DNA from: Bacillota bacterium
GTDB lineage: Bacteria; Bacillota; Clostridia; Lachnospirales; Lachnospiraceae
Direction: 5' to 3'
Assembly: GCA_023436065.1 (NCBI GenBank)
Contig: JAEZKU010000056.1
Span: 4,306-68,305 of the forward strand
DNA: 64,000 nucleotides
Positions 45,018-52,926 of this stretch are shown here, in pieces; position 1 is the first letter of the stretch; every line of letters begins with the position of its first letter. Under the pieces are notes generated by a model. It was not told the DNA's origin. It searched no databases and worked only from the letters and a program-made list of their open reading frames with translations. The position numbers were made by a program, and so were the translations under genes.

Positions 45018-46172
45018 ATGGAATATCAATTTTCAACAAAATGTATCTATGGAGATGGTTCTCGACCAAATTGTGATAAATCGGGAGCAGTCAGCTTCCC
45101 GATCTATCAGTCAGCGACCTTTGCCCATGTAGGAGTGGGTGAAAGTACCGGGTATGATTACAGCAGACTGCAGAATCCGACCAGAGAACAGCTGGAGAAA
45201 GTGGTAGCAGCTCTGGAAAACGGTAAAGATGCGCTGGCTTTTTCCAGTGGAATGGCTGCTATTACCGCTTTGATGGAGATTTTTGCACCGGGAGACCATA
45301 TTATCACGGACAGTGATCTGTATGGGGGCAGTATCCGTCTGTTTAACCATATCAGTAAGAAAAACGGTATCACCTTCAGTCATGTGGACTGCTCCAGGGA
45401 TTCTATCGAGCCCTACATTCAGGAGAATACCAAGGCGGTATTGATCGAAACGCCCTCCAATCCGATGATGAATGTGACAGACATCCGAAAAATTGCGGAG
45501 ATTACAAAAAAGTATAATCTGTTATTTATCGTGGATAATACATTTCTCTCACCGTACTTCCAGAATCCACTGGATTTGGGTGCGGATATAGTTCTGCATA
45601 GCGGAACCAAGTATCTGGGAGGTCATAATGACACAATCGCAGGCTTTGTGATTACCTCTTCGACAGAGATTTCTGAGAAATTAAGATTTATCATAAAGAC
45701 AGTAGGCTCCGGCTTAGCTCCATTTGACAGCTGGTTGCTGCTGCGGGGGATTAAGACACTTGCGCTCAGGATGGAGGCATCACAAAGGAATGCCTTAGCA
45801 ATAGTGGATTGGCTGCAGAAGGAGAAGAAAGTCACGAAGGTATACTATCCGGGAATTCCGGGTACAAAGGGCTATGAGATCTGTAAGAGTCAGGCGAGGG
45901 GCTTCGGCAGTATGATTACCTTTGAGACAGAGTCTACGGAGTTGGCTGTAAATATTCTGAATCGCGTGAAGTTAATTCAATTCGCTGAAAGCCTTGGTGG
46001 GGTTGAGACACTGATTACCTATCCGATCACCCAAACCCATGCAGATGTACCGAAGGAGGTCCTGGCGGCTAACGGAGTTACAGACAGAATTCTTCGTCTA
46101 TCGGTGGGGATTGAAGACACCGGGGATCTGCTGGAGGAATTAAGAAGAATTTTCGAGGAAGGTGAGGAATAG
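45018..46172 (+). CDS. Cys/Met-metabolism PLP enzyme (cystathionine gamma-synthase/gamma-lyase type)
   Basis: This 384-residue fold-type I PLP enzyme shows 'YDYSRLQNPTREQLEKVVAA' with the Tyr and Arg that bind PLP phosphate from the neighbouring subunit, 'AFSSGMAAITALMEI', 'IVDNTFLSPYFQNPL', and the Schiff-base lysine in 'LHSGTKYLGGHND'. The family covers cystathionine gamma-synthase, gamma-lyase and O-acetylhomoserine sulfhydrylase, and sequence reading alone does not separate them. The next gene, a PatB/MalY-type lyase, starts one base after its stop. Together they suggest transsulfuration between cysteine and homocysteine. Confidence 0.88.
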   Translation: MEYQFSTKCIYGDGSRPNCDKSGAVSFPIYQSATFAHVGVGESTGYDYSRLQNPTREQLEKVVAALENGKDALAFSSGMAAITALMEIFAPGDHIITDSDLYGGSIRLFNHISKKNGITFSHVDCSRDSIEPYIQENTKAVLIETPSNPMMNVTDIRKIAEITKKYNLLFIVDNTFLSPYFQNPLDLGADIVLHSGTKYLGGHNDTIAGFVITSSTEISEKLRFIIKTVGSGLAPFDSWLLLRGIKTLALRMEASQRNALAIVDWLQKEKKVTKVYYPGIPGTKGYEICKSQARGFGSMITFETESTELAVNILNRVKLIQFAESLGGVETLITYPITQTHADVPKEVLAANGVTDRILRLSVGIEDTGDLLEELRRIFEEGEE

Positions 46173-46173
46173 A

Positions 46174-47415
46174 ATGAGCGAAAGAGTAAGCGATGGCTTG
46201 AGTAATGACTCCGGTAATGGAGTGAATATAAAAGAAATTGATTTTGATAAGATAATTGATCGTAAAAATACCAACAGCTTAAAATATGACTTTGCCGTGC
46301 GTCGGGGTAAGCCGGAGGATATCCTTCCTTTATGGGTCGCAGACATGGATTTTAGAGTGTCCCAGAAGATACTGGATGCAGTACATGAACGTGTCGAACA
46401 CGGCATATTCGGTTATAGTGAAGTACAGGAAGGCTATTTCGAAGCACTGCAGCAATGGATGAAGGAGAAGCATGGTTGGAATATTGACCGAAGATGGTTG
46501 GTAAAGACACCGGGTGTGGTGTTTGCTATCGCTATGGCTGTTCAAGCCTTTACGAAACCGGGTGACGCCATTCTGATACAGAAGCCGGTGTATTATCCCT
46601 TCGAAGAGGTAATTGAGGATAATCAGAGGAAGCTTGTGGATAATACCCTCCTTCTTGGAGATGATGGTGTATATCATATGGATCTGGAGGATTTTGAACG
46701 TAAGATCGTGGATAATCAGGTTAAATTGTTCCTGCTGTGCAATCCTCATAATCCGGTCGGTAGGGTATGGACAAGGGATGAACTGAAAAGTATAGGGGAG
46801 ATCTGTATCAAGCATGATGTGTTAATAGTCAGCGATGAGATTCATATGGATTTTGTATACGAAGGACATCGACACCAGGTATTTGCAGATATTTGCGAAG
46901 AGTTTCAGTCCAGGACGATTACCTGTACTTCACCGAGTAAGACCTTTAATCTGGCAGGGCTACAGGTATCCAACATCCTCATCTCTGATCATAAGCTGAG
47001 GCAGCAGTTCCGCAGGCAGATTGACGCAGCAGGTTACAGTCAGCTGAATGCCATAGGTCTGACAGCCTGTGAAGCTGCATACAGATTCGGGACACCGTGG
47101 TACGAAGAACTGATGAGATACCTGTCTGATAATATTCGATATCTCAAAGGCTTTCTGGAGGAACATCTGCCTCAGATCAGGCTGATCGAACCGGAGGGTA
47201 CCTATCTGGTCTGGCTGGATTTCAGAGATCTGGGTATGACAGAAGAGGAAAGGGAAGAGCTCATTGTGCATAAGGCAGGTCTTTGGCTGGACAGCGGCGT
47301 GATGTTCGGTCCGTCGGGAGAAGGCTTTGAGCGGATCAATATAGCCTGTCCCAGGGCAATTCTTGAAAAGGCACTGACTAAGCTTGCGAAAGCAATAACA
47401 GATATTAATAAATAA
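46174..47415 (+). CDS. PatB/MalY-type cystathionine beta-lyase (PLP)
   Basis: This 413-residue fold-type I aminotransferase-like C-S lyase shows 'LPLWVADMDF', 'GIFGYSEVQEGYFEAL', 'LLCNPHNPVGRVW', 'IVSDEIHMDFVY', and the PLP lysine in 'TSPSKTFNLAGLQ'. Such enzymes cleave cystathionine or cysteine conjugates to pyruvate, ammonia and a thiol. The ATG at 46174 directly follows the previous stop and uses GGTGAGG inside the upstream gene. A longer frame from 46162 is less likely. A hairpin terminator follows. Confidence 0.9.
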   Translation: MSERVSDGLSNDSGNGVNIKEIDFDKIIDRKNTNSLKYDFAVRRGKPEDILPLWVADMDFRVSQKILDAVHERVEHGIFGYSEVQEGYFEALQQWMKEKHGWNIDRRWLVKTPGVVFAIAMAVQAFTKPGDAILIQKPVYYPFEEVIEDNQRKLVDNTLLLGDDGVYHMDLEDFERKIVDNQVKLFLLCNPHNPVGRVWTRDELKSIGEICIKHDVLIVSDEIHMDFVYEGHRHQVFADICEEFQSRTITCTSPSKTFNLAGLQVSNILISDHKLRQQFRRQIDAAGYSQLNAIGLTACEAAYRFGTPWYEELMRYLSDNIRYLKGFLEEHLPQIRLIEPEGTYLVWLDFRDLGMTEEEREELIVHKAGLWLDSGVMFGPSGEGFERINIACPRAILEKALTKLAKAITDINK

Positions 47416-47429
47416 GAGTATGATATATC

Positions 47430-47470
47430 GGAGGGATACCTGGAGCATGAATCAGGGTTCCTCCCGTTTC
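47430..47470 (+). terminator. Probable terminator after the PatB gene
   Basis: GGAGGGATACCTG pairs imperfectly with CAGGGTTCCTCC around a short loop and is followed by CGTTTCGC. The T-run is weak. Confidence 0.5.
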
Positions 47471-47553
47471 GCTTCTATGACAGTGATAAGTAAGATTTAT
47501 ATTCAGAGATTGGCACTGTTGAGCAGATTTTAATTGGAAATAATTAATTCTAA

Positions 47554-47582
47554 TTGACACAAATCAAGTGTTGTTGTACACT
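47554..47582 (+). promoter_or_regulatory. Promoter of the riboswitch-controlled ABC importer
   Basis: TTGACA at 47554-47559 and TACACT at 47577-47582 are spaced by 17 bases. The start would be near 47589, just before the lysine riboswitch. Confidence 0.75.
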
Positions 47583-47617
47583 TATAGCGTAATTTCATAA
47601 GGCCTCACTATCAAAGG

Positions 47618-47857
47618 TGAGGTAGAGGCGCGATATTTAACAGTCTGTAGAGGAGCTTGAGAAGCTGTGATACTACGGAGAAGGAAATGTCGCCGAAGTG
47701 TATGGTATACTCAGTACCATATGCTGGGTCTGTAGTTAAGAGCTGCAGGACTGTCTTGGTTAGCGACCCGGCTTTCCAAGTTGTGCTATCTCATATGGGA
47801 TATTGGGGACTTAGGCGGACAATGAAGTATAACCTGAGTGAACCTCAGGTTTTTTTA
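47618..47857 (+). promoter_or_regulatory. Lysine riboswitch (L-box) with terminator
   Basis: The conserved L-box core is clear: TGAGGTAGAGGCGCGA at 47618-47633, GGAGAAGGAAATGTCGCCGAAG around 47679-47701 in pieces, then GCTGGGTCTGTAG and a closing GTGCTATCTCA. P1 pairs 47618-47625 with 47786-47793. The expression platform ends in an intrinsic terminator, ACCTGAG (47832-47838) with CTCAGGT (47844-47850) and a run of T. Lysine binding is expected to switch transcription off. It precedes an amino-acid ABC importer by about 180 bases. Confidence 0.93.
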
Positions 47858-48034
47858 GTTCAAAGGAATATGCGCCCTATGAATTAAAAACCTTTGGAAT
47901 TCGTGGAAGTTTCCTCCATGAAATAAGGATACTCAGAGTACATAATTGCAGATACTGATATTGGAAAGCTTCTGCCCCATATAAATTGGCAGATAGGTCT
48001 TATAGAAACAGATTATAGTGATGGAGGATAATTT

Positions 48035-48844
48035 ATGAAGAAGAAAATTGCAGTAATTCTTGTCCTTGCGATGGCTGTACTGATGCTTGCAGGCTGTGCG
48101 AAGAAGGACGACAACAAATTCCGTGTCGGAATGGAATGCGGATATGCACCCTTTAACTGGACTCAGTCAGGTACATCCAATGGTGCAGTAGCCATCGAGG
48201 GAAGTGCAGAATATGCCGGAGGATATGATGTTGAGATCGCAAAGAAGATTGCAGAGGGCTTAGGCAAAGAACTGGTAATCGTAAAGACAGAATGGGATGG
48301 TCTGGTTCCGGCATTACAGTCCGGTAAGATCGATGCAATCATCGCAGGTATGTCACCGACAGAAGAACGTAAGAAGACGATCGATTTTTCTGATAATTAT
48401 TATAAATCCGATCTTGTTATGGTTGTAAAGAAGGGCGGAGCATATGAAGGTGCTACCTCCATCCAGGATTTCTCAGGAGCGAAGATCACTGCCCAGCTTA
48501 ATACCTTCCACTATAGCGTAATTGAACAGATCGGCGGAGTGCAGATACAGCCTGCTATGGAGAGCTTCCCGGCGATGAGAGTTGCTCTGGAATCCGGTGT
48601 GATTGACGGATATGTATCCGAACGTCCTGAGGGTGTCAGTGCTTCAGCAGCGAATGACAACTTTGCTATGGTTCAGTTCACCGATGGATTTGAGACATCT
48701 CCCGATGATACTGCAATTGCAGTAGGTATTCAAAAGGGAAGTGAGTATACCTCCAAAATCAATGAAATCTTAGCAGGTATTTCAGAAGATGATCGCATCA
48801 GCATTATGGATACTGCTATCGAAAATCAGCCTGCAGCTGAATAA
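48035..48844 (+). CDS. Amino acid ABC transporter substrate-binding lipoprotein (probably lysine)
   Basis: This 269-residue family 3 solute-binding protein has a lipoprotein signal ending in 'LMLAGC', then 'VGMECGYAPFNWTQ', 'GYDVEIAKKIAEGLGKEL', 'WDGLVPALQSGKIDAIIAGM' and 'TEERKKTIDFS', all typical of polar amino acid receptors. The lysine riboswitch in its 5' leader is the best evidence for lysine as ligand; histidine, arginine or cystine remain possible by family alone. GGAGGATAA precedes the ATG. Permease and ATPase follow after a hairpin-rich gap of about 200 bases. Confidence 0.9.
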   Translation: MKKKIAVILVLAMAVLMLAGCAKKDDNKFRVGMECGYAPFNWTQSGTSNGAVAIEGSAEYAGGYDVEIAKKIAEGLGKELVIVKTEWDGLVPALQSGKIDAIIAGMSPTEERKKTIDFSDNYYKSDLVMVVKKGGAYEGATSIQDFSGAKITAQLNTFHYSVIEQIGGVQIQPAMESFPAMRVALESGVIDGYVSERPEGVSASAANDNFAMVQFTDGFETSPDDTAIAVGIQKGSEYTSKINEILAGISEDDRISIMDTAIENQPAAE

Positions 48845-48898
48845 TTGTGAACCTTAGAGGCTGTCCAAATCTGAGAAACCTTTGGGCAGTCTCTATAC

Positions 48899-49021
48899 TT
48901 TTGTGTAATAGGAAGTTACATCCTATTACACAAAAATACTCCGTAGGATGCGCACCTCGCGGAGAGGAAGTTGTTGCTGCGCAACCCGCTCGGGCGCGAA
49001 AGTGTCAGCGAGCTGACACTT
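48899..49021 (+). repeat. Cluster of hairpins between receptor and permease genes
   Basis: Successive stems are 48899-48913 with 48921-48935 (15 bp, perfect), CTCCG/CGGAG (48939-48943 with 48960-48964), GTTGC/GCAAC (48973-48977 with 48981-48985) and AAGTGTCAGC/GCTGACACTT (49000-49009 with 49012-49021). No strong T-run follows. A stem cluster like this may stabilise the upstream receptor mRNA and lower permease expression. Confidence 0.6.
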
Positions 49022-49051
49022 AATGTATAAATAAGAAAGGCTTGGTGTAAT

Positions 49052-49819
49052 ATGTCTTGGGATTGGTTTGTTCAAATCGTTACTGAAAATTGGCCTATGT
49101 TCCTTCGTGGAGCAGGGGTAACCTTACTTATCTCCATCATAGGTACTATCCTCGGTTCCTGTATCGGCTTACTGATCGGTACGATCCGTACAATACCTAT
49201 GCCGGATAAAGGATTCAAAAGAGTCTTATTAAATATTATCAATGCTATCTTGACCGCTTATGTGGAATTCTTCCGCGGAACTCCTATGATCGTTCAGGCA
49301 ATGGTAATCTATTACGGATCTGCCATGGCACTCGGAATTGATATGGACCGCACGGCAGCAGCGATATTTATCGTATCCATCAATACCGGTGCATATACAG
49401 CAGAAATCGTCCGCGGCGGTATCATTTCCATCGATAAGGGGCAGTTTGAGGCGGCCCACGCGATCGGAATGAACCACATTAAGACCATGCTGAATGTCGT
49501 ATTACCGCAGGTTCTTCGTAATATCTTACCGGCCATCGGCAATGAGTTCGTTATCAATATCAAGGATACTTCCGTATTGAATGTTATCTCTGTATCGGAA
49601 TTGTTCTTCCAGGCAAAATCCGTGGCAGGCAATAACTTCAGATATTTTGAGACCTTCACTGTCGCATGTATTATGTACCTGGTAATGACCTTGATTGTAA
49701 CAAGAATTCTTCGTCTGATTGAGCGTAAGATGGAAGGACCCGAGAATTTCGTTGTCATTCCCGGTAATCAGATGCAGGTGGAACGTCCCGAAGATCATGT
49801 GAAGAAGCTTCGCGGGTAG
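49052..49819 (+). CDS. Amino acid ABC transporter permease
   Basis: This 255-residue HisMQ-type permease has five or so TM helices. The family motifs are 'VEFFRGTPMIVQAMVIYYG' near residue 75 and the EAA loop 'GQFEAAHAIGMNHIKTMLNV' then 'VLPQVLRNILPAIGNEF', which contacts the ATPase. It would form a homodimer with the ATPase encoded directly downstream. The RBS is modest (AGAAAGG). It belongs to the lysine-riboswitch operon. Confidence 0.92.
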   Translation: MSWDWFVQIVTENWPMFLRGAGVTLLISIIGTILGSCIGLLIGTIRTIPMPDKGFKRVLLNIINAILTAYVEFFRGTPMIVQAMVIYYGSAMALGIDMDRTAAAIFIVSINTGAYTAEIVRGGIISIDKGQFEAAHAIGMNHIKTMLNVVLPQVLRNILPAIGNEFVINIKDTSVLNVISVSELFFQAKSVAGNNFRYFETFTVACIMYLVMTLIVTRILRLIERKMEGPENFVVIPGNQMQVERPEDHVKKLRG

Positions 49820-49833
49820 AAATGGAGGATAGC

Positions 49834-50574
49834 ATGGAAAGAGTAATTGATGTTCAACATTTGAAAAAATCCTTTGGACAGAATGAAATTCTGAAGGACA
49901 TAGACTTCTCCGTCAACAAAGGTGAGGTGGTATGTATTATCGGTGCTTCCGGTTCCGGTAAGTCAACTCTTCTCCGTTGTATCAACCTGCTGGAGAAGCC
50001 CAGTGACGGAGCTATCATCTATAACGGTGAGAATATTCTGGATGACAAGCATGATGTATATGCTTACCGTACCAAGCTCGGAATGGTATTTCAACAGTTC
50101 AATCTGTTCAATAACCATAATGTACTTAGCAACTGTACCGTCGGACAGATCAAGGTATTAAAACGTTCAAAGGAAGAAGCTGAGGCAATCGCTAAGAAAT
50201 ATCTTGCAGTCGTAGGTATGGATCAATATGTCAATGCGAAGCCGAAGCAGCTTTCCGGCGGGCAGAAGCAAAGAGTTGCCATCGCCAGAGCATTATCCAT
50301 GGAGCCTGATGTTCTCTTGTTCGATGAGCCTACTTCTGCGCTCGATCCGGAGATGGTAGGCGAGGTACTGGCGGTTATGAAGGATCTGGCGAAAAGTGGT
50401 CTGACGATGCTTGTCGTTACCCATGAAATGGGATTTGCAAGGGAAGTGGCTAACCGTGTCGTATTCATGGACAAGGGAGTCATCGCCGAGGAGGGAACAC
50501 CGGAGCAGATATTCAACAATCCGACCCAGGAGAGAACCAAGGAATTCTTAAAGAGAGTTCTTAAGGAACAATAA
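49834..50574 (+). CDS. Amino acid ABC transporter ATP-binding protein
   Basis: This 246-residue ATPase is of the GlnQ/HisP class, with Walker A 'GASGSGKST', the Q-loop 'MVFQQFNLF', signature 'LSGGQKQR', Walker B 'VLLFDEPTSALDP' and H-loop 'VVTHEMGFA'. The ATG at 49834 is preferred over the one at 49822 because GGAGG (49824-49828) then lies at proper spacing. It is the last gene of the lysine-riboswitch operon, and a long hairpin follows. Confidence 0.94.
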   Translation: MERVIDVQHLKKSFGQNEILKDIDFSVNKGEVVCIIGASGSGKSTLLRCINLLEKPSDGAIIYNGENILDDKHDVYAYRTKLGMVFQQFNLFNNHNVLSNCTVGQIKVLKRSKEEAEAIAKKYLAVVGMDQYVNAKPKQLSGGQKQRVAIARALSMEPDVLLFDEPTSALDPEMVGEVLAVMKDLAKSGLTMLVVTHEMGFAREVANRVVFMDKGVIAEEGTPEQIFNNPTQERTKEFLKRVLKEQ

Positions 50575-50596
50575 TAGTTTACATTGAATTAATATC

Positions 50597-50673
50597 AAGG
50601 GGCTATTTCAAAAGTGCAGTCATTTACAGATACTTTTTACTTTCTGTTCGATTACCTTTTGAAGTAGCCCCTT
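50597..50673 (+). terminator. Terminator after the ABC importer operon
   Basis: AAGGGGCTA (50597-50605) pairs with TAGCCCCTT (50665-50673) and TTCAAAAG with CTTTTGAA inside, around a long loop. The T-run is short. Confidence 0.6.
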
Positions 50674-50762
50674 CATTTATCATGATTTGTGAAACTATCA
50701 TAGCGTAAATGTGATAATTGAGATGACAAAGTACATAAATTGATGAATTAGTGGAATAATTA

Positions 50763-50791
50763 TTGAAATAAGGTAAGATTTGTCATATAAT
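50763..50791 (+). promoter_or_regulatory. Promoter of the chemoreceptor gene
   Basis: TTGAAA at 50763-50768 and TATAAT at 50786-50791 are separated by 17 bases. Confidence 0.7.
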
Positions 50792-50837
50792 ATGTTATAT
50801 GAACAAATTACATAAATACGAAAGGGACTGACTAGTT

Positions 50838-52316
50838 ATGAGCAAAAGTATTTATAATTTTAAAAAAGCGGATTTTGTATGTACCTGTATTATCCTCGCG
50901 GTGTGTCTTCTGACCCTAGTTTATAACTTTGCAGGTAAGAGTTTTTCTGAGGGATTGGAGTTGTCAATCCCGGTATTCGGAACCGCAGGATTTGTCATTG
51001 TCATGTTCTTTCTTCCGATACCAAGCAGGGTAAAGGGATTTCTCTATAGTGTGGTTATCCTGGCGGCATCCATCCTGGCCTTGATCACAGACCCAACCGA
51101 TCAGGGAACGAATTTCACCATAGCTGCTTCTATCGTAATTCTCTGTCTCTACTATTCCTCTAAACTACTGATTGCTTATGGCGTTATCCTTAATGCCGTA
51201 TATCTGATCATATATTATATTGACAGTGTCATCCTGTTCGGGAAAGAACGTCCTGTCAGCTTCCTGTTTTCCTCTATGCTTATGATAAATAGTATGTTTA
51301 TCGTAATCTATTTCTCTAATCGTTGGGGGAGTCAGATCATCATGAAGGCTACACAGAAGGAGCAGGAGGTGAATGAGCTGTTGACTAAGCTGCAGAACAC
51401 CTTTGAGAAGGTTGGAGAAACCTCTAACGTATTGATTAAGAATGTAACCACTCTTGATGAAAATATGAATTCCATCGTGGAATCCAGCAAGGAAACTACC
51501 AATACGATGAATGAGGTAGCAAGAGGAACCGAGCATCAAGCGGAGAGTATCTATGATATCAATACGAATATGACCGCTGCTGTGGAGGAAGTGAACTCTA
51601 CAAAGCTAATCGCAGAGAAGATTACCACGAACTCAGACCTGATTTCCCAGAAGGTTGCTAAGGGTACAGAGAAGATTGGCTCCATGATGCTTCAGATGAA
51701 TACGATCAATCAGGCAGTGGGAGCAGCGCTCGCCACAGTAAATGAATTGCAGTCCAATATCGAGATGATCAATAGCTTTCTGGCCGGAATCGAGAGTATC
51801 TCCGAACAGACCAATCTATTATCACTGAATGCTTCCATAGAATCAGCAAGAGCCGGTGAACACGGCAAGGGCTTCGCGGTGGTTGCAGGAGAGGTAAGAA
51901 AGCTGGCTGAACAAAGTGCGAAGACAGCTCAGAGCATCCAGGAAATCACAGAGGTAATTTCTACGAACTCTACTTCAGCAGTAGAGAAGGTTACTCAGGG
52001 TGAGAAGGCGGTAGAGGACGGAAATATCGTACTGTATGAGGTGGGAGAATACTTTAAGGATGTAGAGAAGGCAGTCAACGAGACCTTCGAATTACTGGCG
52101 ACCGAGAATAAGATGATCAATACTATCTTAGAGAAATTCATTCAGGTACAGGAACGCATCGAGAGTATTGCCAGCATATCAGAGGAACATTCCGCCTCCA
52201 ACGAAGAGATCCTGGCAACAATTGAGAGTGAAAACAATGATATCATCGCCATCAAGGATTCCATCAAGGAAATCAAGGACATGACTGCTGTACTGAATCA
52301 GATGCTGCAGATGTAG
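50838..52316 (+). CDS. Methyl-accepting chemotaxis protein with a multi-TM sensor
   Basis: The 492-residue protein has about six hydrophobic helices in its first 160 residues, with no extracellular Cache or four-helix sensor domain and no obvious HAMP. A long coiled-coil signalling domain then carries the hairpin tip 'LSLNASIESARAGEHGKGFA' followed by 'VVAGEVRKLAEQSAKTAQ', which binds CheA/CheW. The membrane part probably senses a small or membrane-linked cue. AAAGGGA precedes the ATG, and it has its own promoter. No other chemotaxis genes are in the window. Confidence 0.9.
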   Translation: MSKSIYNFKKADFVCTCIILAVCLLTLVYNFAGKSFSEGLELSIPVFGTAGFVIVMFFLPIPSRVKGFLYSVVILAASILALITDPTDQGTNFTIAASIVILCLYYSSKLLIAYGVILNAVYLIIYYIDSVILFGKERPVSFLFSSMLMINSMFIVIYFSNRWGSQIIMKATQKEQEVNELLTKLQNTFEKVGETSNVLIKNVTTLDENMNSIVESSKETTNTMNEVARGTEHQAESIYDINTNMTAAVEEVNSTKLIAEKITTNSDLISQKVAKGTEKIGSMMLQMNTINQAVGAALATVNELQSNIEMINSFLAGIESISEQTNLLSLNASIESARAGEHGKGFAVVAGEVRKLAEQSAKTAQSIQEITEVISTNSTSAVEKVTQGEKAVEDGNIVLYEVGEYFKDVEKAVNETFELLATENKMINTILEKFIQVQERIESIASISEEHSASNEEILATIESENNDIIAIKDSIKEIKDMTAVLNQMLQM

Positions 52317-52382
52317 ATGAGATAAAGTCGCTTTTGTTCAGTTACATAATATGATATGATTACATAATTTATATTAAGACTA

Positions 52383-52411
52383 TTGTAAAATAAAGTATAG
52401 TCTGTTATAAT
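52383..52411 (+). promoter_or_regulatory. Promoter of the putative antitoxin RNA
   Basis: TTGTAA at 52383-52388 and TATAAT at 52406-52411 have a 17-base spacer. No plus-strand coding gene starts within 500 bases downstream, so the product is probably a short RNA. Confidence 0.65.
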
Positions 52412-52452
52412 CAGGTTAGAAAAATCAAGGACACATAGTGTCGATTGATTCC
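52409..52452. repeat. Inverted repeat arm 1 flanking the toxin-antitoxin locus
   Basis: AATCAGGTTAGAA and TCGATTGATTCC, 44 bases end to end, recur on the opposite strand at 52650-52609. This arm contains the start of the antitoxin RNA. Confidence 0.7.
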
Positions 52453-52506
52453 AGCGTCAGATAGTTATCCTCGAGCGTGCAACTTAGGATAACTATCTTT
52501 TTTTAT
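52418..52506 (+). ncRNA. Candidate antitoxin sRNA, antisense to the toxin mRNA 3' end
   Basis: From the promoter at 52383-52411, a transcript of about 89 bases would end at a strong intrinsic terminator, GATAGTTATCCT (52460-52471) with AGGATAACTATC (52486-52497) and TTTTTTT. It is complementary to the last codons and 3' untranslated region of the minus-strand toxin gene, the arrangement of TxpA/RatA and BsrG/SR4 pairs. Its 5' part also resembles the toxin mRNA's 5' region. Confidence 0.6.
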
Positions 52507-52576
52507 ATCTTTGATCTAAATAGGTGAGAATTGCAAATGTCAAAATAAGAAGACTAAGTACTTCTGATACTGTCAT
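52493..52576 (-). CDS. 27-residue holin-like type I toxin candidate
   Basis: A minus-strand frame from ATG at 52576 to TAG at 52493 follows GGGGGTGAGG. The peptide begins 'MTVSEVLSLLILTFAILTYL' and ends in a charged tail, DQRYKKR: one membrane helix with a basic end. The start (Met-Thr-Val-x-Glu, then Leu-x-Leu) fits the short holin-like toxins of Firmicutes type I systems. A stem CTTCTTT/AAAGAAG lies just before the SD and could hide it. A stem GACAC/GTGTC (52430-52442) followed on the minus strand by CTTGATTTTTCT could end its mRNA. Confidence 0.65.
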   Translation of the reverse strand: MTVSEVLSLLILTFAILTYLDQRYKKR

Positions 52577-52608
52577 AAGCCTCACCCCCTTCTTTATGTA
52601 GTAAAGAA

Positions 52609-52650
52609 GGAATCAATCGATATGTTATCCTCAATCGTTCTAACCTGATT
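52609..52650. repeat. Inverted repeat arm 2 flanking the toxin-antitoxin locus
   Basis: The minus strand reads AATCAGGTTAGAA, a similar middle, then TCGATTGATTCC, matching arm 1. It contains the presumed start of the toxin mRNA. A separate palindrome, CTATGACT-GAT-AGTCATAG, is at 52654-52672, just upstream. Beyond it, 52673-52926 holds no gene that I can see, only AT-rich sequence and the RBS of the next gene. Confidence 0.7.
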
Positions 52651-52926
52651 AATCTATGACTGATAGTCATAGCAGAGTCATCATAACATGGCTGAATAGC
52701 AATTACAATAATTGATAGGCGAAATATGGGTTTTATAAGGTGAATTTGTTATATATATACAAAAAATGTATAAAAGACTGTTACATTTTATGTAAAAGAA
52801 AAGATTTACAATAGAAGAATTATGAATTATCATATATATATCTTTATTTCATTGACATTCTATTACTCAAATATTCTGTATTCAAAAAATTCCCGTTATC
52901 TTTATAAAATCTAAGGAGGTTATTTC

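Noticed and set aside
48035..50574. Annotation of the ABC importer as a cystine transporter based on neighbouring sulfur genes
   Set aside because: A separate promoter and a lysine riboswitch control it, and a terminator separates it from the sulfur cluster.
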